Position numbers and translations under genes: made by a program. Under the pieces are notes generated by a model. That model saw only the letters and a list, made by a program, of their open reading frames with translations. It made no database searches and had not been told where the DNA came from. DNA of 36,200 nt from an uncultured Lachnospiraceae bacterium (GTDB lineage: Bacteria > Bacillota > Clostridia > Lachnospirales > Lachnospiraceae): contig CABUAW010000022.1 of the NCBI GenBank assembly GCA_902489645.1, positions 1 through 36,200 of the forward strand, read 5' to 3'. Each line of letters starts with the position of its first letter. The stretch's first letter is position 1. Of the stretch, positions 8,313 to 16,029 are shown in pieces.

Positions 8313-8352
8313 ATCTGTGATATATTTATGAATATTTGGTGTCTTTACACAC

Positions 8353-8381
8353 AAAAAAACAGAACCCCCTCAGGGATTCTG
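8353..8381 (-). terminator. Terminator at the end of the lactate operon 3' region
   Basis: Arms CAGAACCCC (8360-8368) and GGGATTCTG (8373-8381) pair with one mismatch around a 4-base loop. On the minus strand a run of seven T (8353-8359) follows, giving a good intrinsic terminator about 225 bases after the lldP stop. Confidence 0.75.
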
Positions 8382-8605
8382 CTTTTAGGATATTTTAGTA
8401 TTATGAATGATTTTGAAACTCCGATTAGAGTTGGCAATCTCTCAGACAAACAGGCAAAGATTTTTTAGGGTTGCGACTATTTTATTTATATACAGCAAAG
8501 CAGTTTCTTTGTTATTGTGTACACTACTTTGCCTGTCCGTCCTTGGGAGTTTTTATTTATTTAATCCGACGGGAAGGGATTAAATCCCGCCGGAATTAAA
8601 TCACA
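8382..8605. other. Structured non-coding stretch downstream of lldP
   Basis: There is no credible gene here. A hairpin right after the lldP stop (8560-8574 with 8585-8600, one bulge) lacks a T-tract. Further on there is an inverted repeat of 15 bases with two mismatches (8445-8459 and 8527-8541, core CAGGCAAAG/CTTTGCCTG). On the plus strand 8436-8450 (AATCTCTCAGACAAA) resembles the conserved 3' part of glycine riboswitch aptamers, but no 5' part or downstream plus-strand gene is seen. Confidence 0.45.
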
Positions 8606-10288
8606 TTATGCAATCGGGTTAAATCCTGCAAGAATTAAACCACCAAGAATCAGAATCGTCAATGCTGCGTAAATCAGACAAGGAATTGCATCTGAACGCA
8701 TCAGACGGCCTTCTGCACCAATTGTACCACAGGTTGCACATGCGGAAACGATGTTGTTTACACATACCATGTTACCCATAGCGCCACCCATAACCTGCAT
8801 AGCCAGAATCAGCATTGTCGGCAGACCAAGACGAGCGGCTGCTGCGTACTGAAGTGTGGAGAACAATGTACAGGATACGGTTGCGGAACCGGAAATAAAT
8901 GCTCCGATAACGCCGATAACCGGTGCTACGATGATATATGCTTTACCAAAGAGGTCTGCAAGACCATTGGCCATAACAATCAACATACTGTCCATACCGC
9001 TGTTGTTAAACTGTGCGCCGGACATCTTGAACAACTGAACCATCGCGATACCAAACAACAATGCGATGGCAGCGCCGCTAACCATGGAGAATGTCTCTTT
9101 CCAAGCCGCTTTTACACGGTCACCCTTCATCTTATGCAGAGGAATAATAATCAATGCAACAAGGATGAATGGTAAGATACCCGGGTTCCATGCCCATTTC
9201 CATGCGAAACCAACTTCAACACCGAAGATGGAGTTAATAGCAATAGCAAATGGCGCTGTTGTAACATTCAATACTCCTTTAATACCAAGCTGAGGAATAC
9301 GTGTTACTACAAGAATAATGGCAATCAAACCATATGGTACCCAAGCCATAATAGGGGACATATTTGTTTCCACTTTCATGGATTCATCTTCCTGAACATC
9401 GGATGTGGCTTTCCAGTAATCGGCCCACTGAGAATGTTCCGGGAATTCAAATTTGCTCTTAGGAACAAGGATACCCTTCTTCGCTGTAACGACAGTAACA
9501 ACCAGGGCAACTAAAGCACCAATCATAGATGGGAACTCTGGGCCAAGGAAGGCTGCACAGATTAAATACGGTACAACGAATGCTACGGCTGACATTAAAA
9601 TGTATGGAATAACTTCAATCGCATATTTTGTGGATTTATCTTTACCAAACATTTTAACCATCATAAATACAACGATGAAAATGATGATTGGACAAATGAT
9701 AGCGCTCGTAAGAGCTACATATTTTGTCAAACCTAATTTCCATGCTTCTGTATCGGTGATGCCTGCAGCTCCCAACTCGCTGACAACCATGTTGAATGCG
9801 GTGTTTGTCGGTGTACCAACAGCACCGTAAGGTACTGGCGTACTGTTCATAATCAACGCACACATAGCTGCGCAGAGCGGTGGGAAACCTAAACCGATTA
9901 ACAGTGGAGCAGCCAGGGCTGCTGGTGTACCAAATCCAGCAGCACCTTCAATAAATGCTCCAAACATGAAACCGATAATAACAACCTGAATACGCGGGTC
10001 ATCACTAACGCTTGTGAACATACGGTTAATAACGCCCATACCGCCGGACTGCTTCAAGGTATTCATGATAAGAATCGCACCAAAGATGATAACAATGGTA
10101 TCGATGGAGTTCAGGAAACCTGCAATCGTCTGAGCGGCAATTGTAATAATATCCATCTTCCATGCTGCGAAGCAAACAATTGCTGTAAGCAGCCATGCTA
10201 ATGGAAGGGCAATTTTAGCTGGCCAGTTGAAACCGGCCATAACAATAACCGTAACGATAATTGGAATAAAGGCTATAATTGCATACAT
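8606..10288 (-). CDS. lldP: L-lactate permease (LldP/LctP family)
   Basis: A 560-residue polytopic membrane protein with about 12-14 hydrophobic segments along its whole length. LctP-family stretches are clear: FGAILIMNTLKQSGGM, FIEGAAGFGTPAALAAPLL, MNSTPVPYGAVGTPTN, and near the C-terminus GAFISGSATVSCTLFSTLQ and GNMVCVNNIVSACATCG. The family carries out proton-coupled uptake of lactate (also glycolate). GGAGG precedes the ATG at 10288. It is the last gene of the acrylate-pathway operon, 36 bases after lcdB, which is strong contextual support for lactate as the operon's substrate. Confidence 0.94.
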   Translation of the reverse strand: MYAIIAFIPIIVTVIVMAGFNWPAKIALPLAWLLTAIVCFAAWKMDIITIAAQTIAGFLNSIDTIVIIFGAILIMNTLKQSGGMGVINRMFTSVSDDPRIQVVIIGFMFGAFIEGAAGFGTPAALAAPLLIGLGFPPLCAAMCALIMNSTPVPYGAVGTPTNTAFNMVVSELGAAGITDTEAWKLGLTKYVALTSAIICPIIIFIVVFMMVKMFGKDKSTKYAIEVIPYILMSAVAFVVPYLICAAFLGPEFPSMIGALVALVVTVVTAKKGILVPKSKFEFPEHSQWADYWKATSDVQEDESMKVETNMSPIMAWVPYGLIAIILVVTRIPQLGIKGVLNVTTAPFAIAINSIFGVEVGFAWKWAWNPGILPFILVALIIIPLHKMKGDRVKAAWKETFSMVSGAAIALLFGIAMVQLFKMSGAQFNNSGMDSMLIVMANGLADLFGKAYIIVAPVIGVIGAFISGSATVSCTLFSTLQYAAAARLGLPTMLILAMQVMGGAMGNMVCVNNIVSACATCGTIGAEGRLMRSDAIPCLIYAALTILILGGLILAGFNPIA

Positions 10289-10324
10289 ACTGTAAATCCT
10301 CCCCTCTTAAAATGTTTTTTTGAT

Positions 10325-11452
10325 TTACAGAATTTCTGCAAACGTCTGGAGACGAGTCTTAACCTGTTCAAAGGCTGTGGATTCCTGGTCAATTTCAATC
10401 TGAAGATTACGAACACCAGCAGCTTCAAATTCCTGAATAAGGATTGGATAGTCAAACTCTTCTGGGTCACAGAATTTCATCATGCAAACGATAACAGCAT
10501 CAGCGCCGTATTTGTTTACAGCATCGATAAGCATCTGGCCTTTTGGTTTATTAGCATCTGTAGCTAAGGAACATCCGTCGAATTCGTTCCAAGCTCTTGC
10601 AAGAGCCATTAATGGGTCGTCATCAGCAGGAACATCCTGACGGAAGTTACGTGTTTCCTGAGCAAGGTCATCAGCTACGATAGCAAGACCATTTTCTGCG
10701 AAAATGTCAAGTACATCGTAAGGCTCAACAAGGATACCGGAAACGATAACTTTCTTTCCTTTGTATTCTGGAGCTGGATTTGCTTTAACAGCTTCGATTA
10801 ACTCTTTAACTAAAGCTGTATGTTTGGATTTCTCCATGAACCAACGAGCTTTAAGTACAGCATGACGGTCAGATGGTTTGATTACTGCAGCATATTCAGC
10901 AGCTAAATCACTGAACTCACGGCAAACCGCACGGTTTTCATTGTAGATTGCGATACTGTTTTTGATTGCTTTGTTGGAGATACGAACATCAAGGATGTCT
11001 TCCAATTTTTCTTTAACAATCTTGAACTCTTCACGAGCGAATACATTTGCAGCATCTTTAGCAATCTTACGGTTCTGTGGATGTGTAAATGTGATAACCG
11101 GAGCTTTTCCGTGCCATTTCTGGCTCATACATTTTAATGTATCGCAAGGTACGGAGAAGATAACCGCATCCAGGTCATCATAAGCGCCTTCAAGCTCTAA
11201 TTCCATTACGGACTGCATAACGGAGCAAGCAAATGGTGGTAAATATGTACGAGCTTTGGAGATTGCTTTTTTCTGAGCGCCCCACATACCCATTGGAAGG
11301 TATCCGGAAGCATGTACAATTTCTTCTGGGCAGTATACAGGCATGATACCTACTGCACCTTTACCAGTTTCTTTTTTATAATCTTCCATTGCTTTTTTAG
11401 GATTATCAGCAATAGCTTTCAATTCAGCAATAATTTCTTCAACTGTTCTCAT
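10325..11452 (-). CDS. lcdB: Lactoyl-CoA dehydratase subunit beta
   Basis: The smaller subunit (375 residues, about 41 kDa) of the radical 2-hydroxyacyl-CoA dehydratase that converts (R)-lactoyl-CoA to acryloyl-CoA. Motifs matching LcdB/HgdB as I remember them are TGKGAVGIMPVYCPEE, GYLPMGMWGAQ, FACSVMQSVMELE, SVPCDTLKCMSQKWHG with iron-sulfur Cys candidates, TFTHPQNR, and MKFCDPEEFDYP near the C-terminus. The resemblance to the Clostridium propionicum subunit looks closer than to 2-hydroxyglutaryl-CoA dehydratase. AAGGAGGG precedes the ATG. It lies 18 bases after lcdA and needs activation by LcdC. The residues show the family firmly; lactate specificity rests on the remembered match plus pct and lldP in the operon. 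Confidence 0.93.
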   Translation of the reverse strand: MRTVEEIIAELKAIADNPKKAMEDYKKETGKGAVGIMPVYCPEEIVHASGYLPMGMWGAQKKAISKARTYLPPFACSVMQSVMELELEGAYDDLDAVIFSVPCDTLKCMSQKWHGKAPVITFTHPQNRKIAKDAANVFAREEFKIVKEKLEDILDVRISNKAIKNSIAIYNENRAVCREFSDLAAEYAAVIKPSDRHAVLKARWFMEKSKHTALVKELIEAVKANPAPEYKGKKVIVSGILVEPYDVLDIFAENGLAIVADDLAQETRNFRQDVPADDDPLMALARAWNEFDGCSLATDANKPKGQMLIDAVNKYGADAVIVCMMKFCDPEEFDYPILIQEFEAAGVRNLQIEIDQESTAFEQVKTRLQTFAEIL

Positions 11453-11470
11453 GTTACATTCCCTCCTTAA

Positions 11471-12730
11471 TTATTTGTTATTATCCATCATTTCGGATAA
11501 TGCCTGAACACGAGTTTCGTACTGAGCCTGGGAGAATACGTTAGGGTCAGTCTGGTCACCATCAAAGCTTACAAATGGGATACCCATCTTAGCATTTACA
11601 TATTCAGCACCTTCGTTGTTAAGGAGACCCATCAGCTTACAGCTGCGGTTAAGGTGAAGAACCATACCATCGGATTTGGAGTTGCTAACAACTTTGTAGA
11701 ACTCTTCATAACGGTTGGAACCGCATGTGTTGATGTATACGTTTGTGTAAGCTTCAGCCATGGACTCAAGGTCGCCTGGTGTGTAAACAAGGCTCCAAAG
11801 TCCTGGATAAGCGGAACCTGTCATAACGGAACCAACGTTCTTAAGGCCTTTGAATGTAGCGCCAAGGTATGTCCAAACAGCGATACCTTCCCAAGTTACA
11901 CGATGTTTCTCGTTTTCAGCTGCGCCGAAAGCATACTGTCCAGCAGCATCTTTTGCTTCCAGTTCGTCAGCAAATTTATGGAATGTAATTTCAGCATAAT
12001 CTCTTGCTCTAGCGCAAACGATTAATGCCATGTAGTTGAATAAATCGAAACCATTCAATGGAGATGGTTTACGGAATGCATATGTAGCAACTTTATTCCA
12101 CCAGTATACGGAACGCTGTACCTGTTCCTGAACTTTAAGGAATTTGTCATAGTCAAATGCACGTCCTGTAATATCTTCCAACTGTTTGATAGCTGCTCTG
12201 TACTGGTCAGCGATGTACTCTTTGTTGTGACGAGCAACTGGCATTGTATGGTTGAAAGGAACATCGATGATGATGCAAGGGATGTTCAGTTCTTTTGCAA
12301 GGTTTTCATACCATTTTAACAGTGTATTACAGATATTGTTACATGTGATAACCAGGTCTGGAAGTGGAACGTAAGCAGCTTTGGATGTTGCTAATTTTTC
12401 CGGTTTTTCGCCAGTCATAGCTTCCTGTTTAAGAAGTTCCATATATCCAAGGTTTGTACGTGCATAAGAGCAGATATCAATGTTGTAGCCTTTGCTATGA
12501 GCAACATCCAGTAAATCCTGGGATGCTTTTCTGGCACCAGCACCAGCTGCATGTGTTTCTGGATAAACCATAGCGATATCCATAGCTACACAGAATTCCG
12601 GCGGAGCTACAGATGCTGACCAACAGACTAATTTGCCTGCTTTTTTTGCTTCCCATGCTTCTTCATCGAGTTTTGCCTGAAAATATCCCAAACACTCTTT
12701 TGAGCTTGCTTCGTTGATATTAATCTCCAT
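11471..12730 (-). CDS. lcdA: Lactoyl-CoA dehydratase subunit alpha
   Basis: The larger subunit (419 residues, about 47 kDa) of the oxygen-sensitive dehydratase. LcdA/HgdA-family stretches are LVCWSASVAPPEFCVAM (about 34-50), YPETHAAGAGARK, LVITCNNICNTLLKWYENL, VPFNHTMP, PSPLNGFDLFNYMALIV and NRSCKLMGLLN, then FVSFDGDQTDPNVFS before the C-terminus. Cys residues in ITCNNICN and NRSCK are candidate [4Fe-4S] or active-site ligands. The match to C. propionicum LcdA from memory is extensive. A modest AAAGG ribosome site precedes the ATG. Order in the operon is lcdC, lcdA, lcdB. Confidence 0.93.
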   Translation of the reverse strand: MEININEASSKECLGYFQAKLDEEAWEAKKAGKLVCWSASVAPPEFCVAMDIAMVYPETHAAGAGARKASQDLLDVAHSKGYNIDICSYARTNLGYMELLKQEAMTGEKPEKLATSKAAYVPLPDLVITCNNICNTLLKWYENLAKELNIPCIIIDVPFNHTMPVARHNKEYIADQYRAAIKQLEDITGRAFDYDKFLKVQEQVQRSVYWWNKVATYAFRKPSPLNGFDLFNYMALIVCARARDYAEITFHKFADELEAKDAAGQYAFGAAENEKHRVTWEGIAVWTYLGATFKGLKNVGSVMTGSAYPGLWSLVYTPGDLESMAEAYTNVYINTCGSNRYEEFYKVVSNSKSDGMVLHLNRSCKLMGLLNNEGAEYVNAKMGIPFVSFDGDQTDPNVFSQAQYETRVQALSEMMDNNK

Positions 12731-12766
12731 AATTTTTACCTTCTTTCTTTAAATTTAAACCGCCTC

Positions 12767-13549
12767 TTATTTATTTAACAGCTCTTCATAAGCTAAGAGA
12801 GCGGCACCAAGGGCTCCTGTAATCTGAGGATTTGGTGCTACAGTGATTTTCTGTCCCAGTTCCTTTTCAATGGCATCTACTGCACCCGGATTCTGAGCCA
12901 CACCACCACACATAACAACATCATTCTTTATATCGCCGCAACGACGCACCAAAGAGCAGGCCTTTGTGGCTACAGATTTATGAACGCCAGCAACAATGCT
13001 TTCTCTGGTCAATCCCTTGGATAACTGGGAAATAACTTCGGACTCTGCGAATACAGTACATGTACTGCTGACAGACGCCCATTCTCTTGCTTTAAAATGA
13101 GCTTCTCCCATTTCATTAAGCGGGATTTCAAGGACACGTGACATAACATCCAAGAAACGTCCTGTTCCGGCGGCACATTTGTCGTTCATATAGAACTGTG
13201 TAATATTTCCCTTGTCGTTTAATGCAATTGCCTTCGCATCCTGTCCACCGATATCAATAATTGTTCTTGCTGTCGGAATCAGATAGAAAATGCCTTTTGC
13301 GTGACAACTGATTTCACTAATCTGTTTGTCTGCATTCTCTACAGAAAAACGGCCGTAACCTGTTGCCACCGTATAATCAATGTCTTCTGGTTTAAGCTCT
13401 ATGTTTGCAAAAACGGCTTCCATAACTCTGGCCGGACCGGAGGTTCCCGTTCCTACCTGAACAACTGCTGATGATACCAGCTCCGCACCATCTTTCAGAA
13501 TAACTGCTTTACTGGATGAAGAGCCTATATCTATACCTAATGTATACAC
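12767..13549 (-). CDS. lcdC: Activator of lactoyl-CoA dehydratase (HgdC-type, [4Fe-4S] ATPase)
   Basis: The 260-residue archerase component uses ATP hydrolysis to inject one low-potential electron into LcdAB. It has the ASKHA nucleotide-binding fold: phosphate-1 loop GIDIGSSSSKAV (5-16), phosphate-2 IDIGGQDAKAI (98-108) and a C-terminal GGVAQNPG. The bridging cluster ligands are Cys125 (NDKCAAGTG) and Cys164 (SSTCTVFAESE), 39 residues apart as in Acidaminococcus HgdC (Cys127/Cys166). The start codon is GTG at 13549, with AGGAGG about 6 bases upstream. It acts as a homodimer. It lies 27 bases after the VOC gene and 36 before lcdA. Confidence 0.94.
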   Translation of the reverse strand: MYTLGIDIGSSSSKAVILKDGAELVSSAVVQVGTGTSGPARVMEAVFANIELKPEDIDYTVATGYGRFSVENADKQISEISCHAKGIFYLIPTARTIIDIGGQDAKAIALNDKGNITQFYMNDKCAAGTGRFLDVMSRVLEIPLNEMGEAHFKAREWASVSSTCTVFAESEVISQLSKGLTRESIVAGVHKSVATKACSLVRRCGDIKNDVVMCGGVAQNPGAVDAIEKELGQKITVAPNPQITGALGAALLAYEELLNK

Positions 13550-13576
13550 GTTATTTCCTCCTGTATCCTTTTCGAA

Positions 13577-14059
13577 TTATTCAGCGTTTCCCCAACGGCT
13601 TGTGAATGTTGCATCGTAGTTAATATCACCGGTCTGTTCAATTAATTCAACAAGGATACCCTGTGTATATTTTGGACGGATGAAGTTAACAACGATATCT
13701 TCTGTACCTTCCTGTGGTTCTTTTTCAAGAAGCTCATAACCTAAAGCTTTAACGTCTTCCATTGTAGCTTTAAGGTCATCTACAAGATATGCTACGTGGG
13801 CAATTCCGCCTTTACCTTTGTTGAATTCGCAAAGAACGCCGGACTGAGGAATAATAAATTCAACAGCATCTGCGCCTTCGCCATGTTTTGTGAAAATCAG
13901 ATGAGAATCATAAGCTTTAACATGTCCGCGATAGTCTTCCTGAAGACCAAAGGTTTTCATGAAAGCTTCTGCTTTCTCAACTGTAGGTAATACAATACCC
14001 CAATGATGTGTTCTGATAATGTGCTTACCAATCCCTGTGTCTGCAAATAAATTTGCCAT
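13577..14059 (-). CDS. VOC superfamily protein in the acrylate operon (methylmalonyl-CoA epimerase-like)
   Basis: A 160-residue protein with the paired beta-alpha-beta-beta-beta units of the vicinal-oxygen-chelate fold. The four positions that bind metal in glyoxalase I and methylmalonyl-CoA epimerase are all plausible ligands: His19 (THHWGIV), Glu67 (AVEFIIP), His88 (GIAHVAYLVDD) and Glu138 (ILVELIEQ). Length and the GIAHVAYLVDD segment are most like methylmalonyl-CoA epimerase, yet there is no methylmalonyl-CoA mutase in the window and the operon is devoted to lactoyl-CoA. GGGAG precedes the ATG. Possible roles: epimerising lactoyl-CoA so both lactate enantiomers feed the (R)-specific dehydratase, or handling a side product such as a methylglyoxal or acryloyl adduct. 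Fold is well supported; function is inference. Confidence 0.85.
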   Translation of the reverse strand: MANLFADTGIGKHIIRTHHWGIVLPTVEKAEAFMKTFGLQEDYRGHVKAYDSHLIFTKHGEGADAVEFIIPQSGVLCEFNKGKGGIAHVAYLVDDLKATMEDVKALGYELLEKEPQEGTEDIVVNFIRPKYTQGILVELIEQTGDINYDATFTSRWGNAE

Positions 14060-14117
14060 AGTAAAAACTCCCTTTCTTTAATTATATATATAATTATTTA
14101 TAGTTCATGTTTGGAGT

Positions 14118-14144
14118 GGTCCCGGGCTCTTTTGGCCCGGAACC
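14118..14144 (-). promoter_or_regulatory. Intercistronic hairpin between pct and the VOC gene
   Basis: GGTCCCGGGC (14118-14127) pairs with GCCCGGAACC (14135-14144), nearly perfectly, around a short loop. On the transcribed (minus) sense no T-tract follows, so it is more likely an mRNA processing or stability element than a terminator. On the plus sense five T follow, so it could stop antisense transcription. Confidence 0.65.
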
Positions 14145-14171
14145 TTTTTATGTGAATCTGGTTATCTCAAA

Positions 14172-15743
14172 TTAATCGATAGTCATTCCCATGACTTCAT
14201 CTTTGAAGATTCTCTCATCCATCAATTTAACATTTCCGTTTTCATCACGGTCAACAATTGGTTCGAAATCCATCTGTGCAAGAACCTGTGTTTCAACGTC
14301 AATACCAGGTGCAACTTCAATCAGGTGAACACCGTCGGCTTTCAGTGCGAATACGGCACGTTCTGTAACGTAGATAACATCTTTGCCTGCTTTACCGGCT
14401 ACAACACCGGAGAATGTGATTTCTGTAACTTTATTAACGAATTTATGTTTCTTACCTTCTTCAAGAATTGTAAGTTTTCCATCGCCAGTCTGAATCTTAA
14501 CGCCGTTTGTAAATGTACCGCAGAAAACAGCTTTCTTGGAGTTGGAGGAAATGTTTGTGAATCCGCCGCTTCCTGTGATTCTGCTTCCAAGACGGCTAAC
14601 GTTTACGTTACCGTTGATATCTACTTCGGCAAGACCAAGGTAGCAAAGGTCAAGTCCGCCGCCATCGTAGAAGTCGAACTGATAAGACTCATCAACATAA
14701 GCCTGAGCATTTACAGTACCGCCAAAACGAAGTCCGCCGCCAGGAACACCACCGATAGGGCCACATTCTACGGTCAATGTCATTTCATCTGCAACGCCTT
14801 CCTCAGCAGCTACAGAAGATACCCATTCAGGAACACCTACACCGAGGTTTACAACTACGTTTTTCTTTAATTCCATAGCTGCACGACGTCCGATAATCTT
14901 CTTTGCATCAAGTTTCTTAGGTTCAAGGCTGGATACAGGAACCTGTACATTTCCTGAATAAGCCGGGTCATAAGTACAGTTAATACTCTGGGACTGATGT
15001 GGGTCGTCGGCCGGACATTCAACAACAGCGTCAACATAGATTCCAGGAATCTTAACAAGTTTGGAATCAAGCTGTCCTGCTTTAACGACACGTTCAACCT
15101 GAACAACAACAAGACCACCATTGTTATGTACGGCCATAGCCTGTGCTGTACAATCCAGCGGAGCCATCTCTTTTTCCATTGTAATGTTACCTAATTCATC
15201 AGCATATGTACCACGGATGAAAGCAACATCGATTGGAATACGAGGATAGAAAAGCTGTTCCTGTCCTTCAAGCTCGATAATCTTAACGATATCTTCTGTT
15301 GTTTTCTCATTCAAACGTCCGCCGCCATTACGTGGGTCTGCGAATGTTCCAAGACCAACATGTGTAAATGTACCAACTTTGTGAGCAGCGTTGTCACGAA
15401 GCATCTGAGCGATAGCACCCTGAGGAACATTGTATCCTTCGATTTTATTTGCATAAAGCATTTCGCAAATCTGAGGAACGAAATTGAAATGTCCGCCGAT
15501 AACACGTTTAATCATTCCGTCATGTGCATAATGGTCAGCGTGGCTGCCATCTTTATTACCTGTTCCGGCAACATAGAAAAGTGTCAAATCCTTTGGATGA
15601 CCTGTCTCTAAAAATCTTTCTTCAGCTGCGGCATTTAATGCCTCTGCAATACCGTTTGCAACGAATCCACTTAATGTGAGGGTATCGCCGTCTTTAATTA
15701 AATCAGCGGCTTCTCTGGCTGTTAATACTTTAACCTTTCCCAT
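14172..15743 (-). CDS. pct: Propionate CoA-transferase (lactate CoA-transferase)
   Basis: This 523-residue class I CoA-transferase swaps CoA between propionyl-CoA or acetyl-CoA and lactate (also acrylate). Length matches the C. propionicum and Megasphaera Pct enzymes. The N-terminal half has GDTLTLSGFVANGIAEAL and HVGLGTFADPRNGGGRLN; the C-terminal half has NLGVGVPEWVSSVA and the catalytic segment TVECGPIGGVPGGG with Glu326, aligning with the thioester-forming Glu324 of C. propionicum. AAGGAGGT precedes the ATG. It is the first gene of the lactate operon, behind its own promoter and a palindromic operator region, and a GC-rich hairpin separates it from the following genes. Confidence 0.94.
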   Translation of the reverse strand: MGKVKVLTAREAADLIKDGDTLTLSGFVANGIAEALNAAAEERFLETGHPKDLTLFYVAGTGNKDGSHADHYAHDGMIKRVIGGHFNFVPQICEMLYANKIEGYNVPQGAIAQMLRDNAAHKVGTFTHVGLGTFADPRNGGGRLNEKTTEDIVKIIELEGQEQLFYPRIPIDVAFIRGTYADELGNITMEKEMAPLDCTAQAMAVHNNGGLVVVQVERVVKAGQLDSKLVKIPGIYVDAVVECPADDPHQSQSINCTYDPAYSGNVQVPVSSLEPKKLDAKKIIGRRAAMELKKNVVVNLGVGVPEWVSSVAAEEGVADEMTLTVECGPIGGVPGGGLRFGGTVNAQAYVDESYQFDFYDGGGLDLCYLGLAEVDINGNVNVSRLGSRITGSGGFTNISSNSKKAVFCGTFTNGVKIQTGDGKLTILEEGKKHKFVNKVTEITFSGVVAGKAGKDVIYVTERAVFALKADGVHLIEVAPGIDVETQVLAQMDFEPIVDRDENGNVKLMDERIFKDEVMGMTID

Positions 15744-15806
15744 AGTGACCTCCTTAAAACCTTTGTTGTGTAATTTTCATAATTTATTTTGGGCTTTTAT
15801 GAGTTT

Positions 15807-15835
15807 ATTGTATATTTTTCGTATGAGTATTGCAA
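15807..15835 (-). promoter_or_regulatory. Promoter of the pct-lcd-lldP operon
   Basis: On the minus strand TTGCAA (15830-15835), 17 bases, then TACAAT (15807-15812). The TCAATTT repeat block begins six bases upstream of the -35, as expected for an activator site. Confidence 0.6.
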
Positions 15836-15840
15836 TGAAA

Positions 15841-15900
15841 TCAATCTGACCTTGTTTTACTCAATTTTCTCAACTTGAATTCAATTTGATTCAATTTTCT
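15841..15900. promoter_or_regulatory. Candidate operator: 18-bp palindrome and 10-bp phased TCAATTT repeats
   Basis: TCAATCT/TCAATTT begins at 15841, 15861, 15881 and 15891, all in 10-bp register and so on one face of the helix. Embedded is a dyad at 15871-15888 (CAACTTGAATTCAATTTG), centred on GAATTC with a single mismatched pair. The block lies between the two divergent promoters and is the natural target for the regulator encoded at 16030. Confidence 0.6.
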
Positions 15901-15901
15901 C

Positions 15902-15932
15902 TTGACAATCTGCTAACAAACCACCATACTAT
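15902..15932 (+). promoter_or_regulatory. Promoter of the divergent regulator gene
   Basis: A consensus TTGACA at 15902-15907 immediately follows the repeat block. The -10 is either CATACT (15925-15930, 17-base spacer) or TACTAT (15927-15932, 19-base spacer). The leader to the start codon is about 90 bases. Confidence 0.55.
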
Positions 15933-16029
15933 ATATATACCATTTAAATAAATTCAGGTTATTAAATTATGATTTTAAGTTATTATTCTATAAATACAGA
16001 TAATTGCAAAAGAAATACGGGGGTGCAAT

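Noticed and set aside
8096..8320. 74-residue plus-strand frame at the CofE-like gene start
   Set aside because: It overlaps the CofE-like start and its promoter; it is AT-rich low complexity with no ribosome site.
8560..8600. Intrinsic terminator immediately after lldP
   Set aside because: The stem is good but no T-tract follows on the minus strand; the better terminator is at 8353-8381.
11654..12025. 123-residue plus-strand frame inside lcdA
   Set aside because: Shadow of the conserved dehydratase subunit.
10325..12730. 2-hydroxyglutaryl-CoA or phenyllactyl-CoA dehydratase as the main call
   Set aside because: The remembered match to C. propionicum LcdA/LcdB and the presence of pct and lldP in the same operon favour lactoyl-CoA.
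14325..14870. 181-residue plus-strand frame inside pct
   Set aside because: It is antisense to a strongly conserved CoA-transferase and lacks its own initiation signals.
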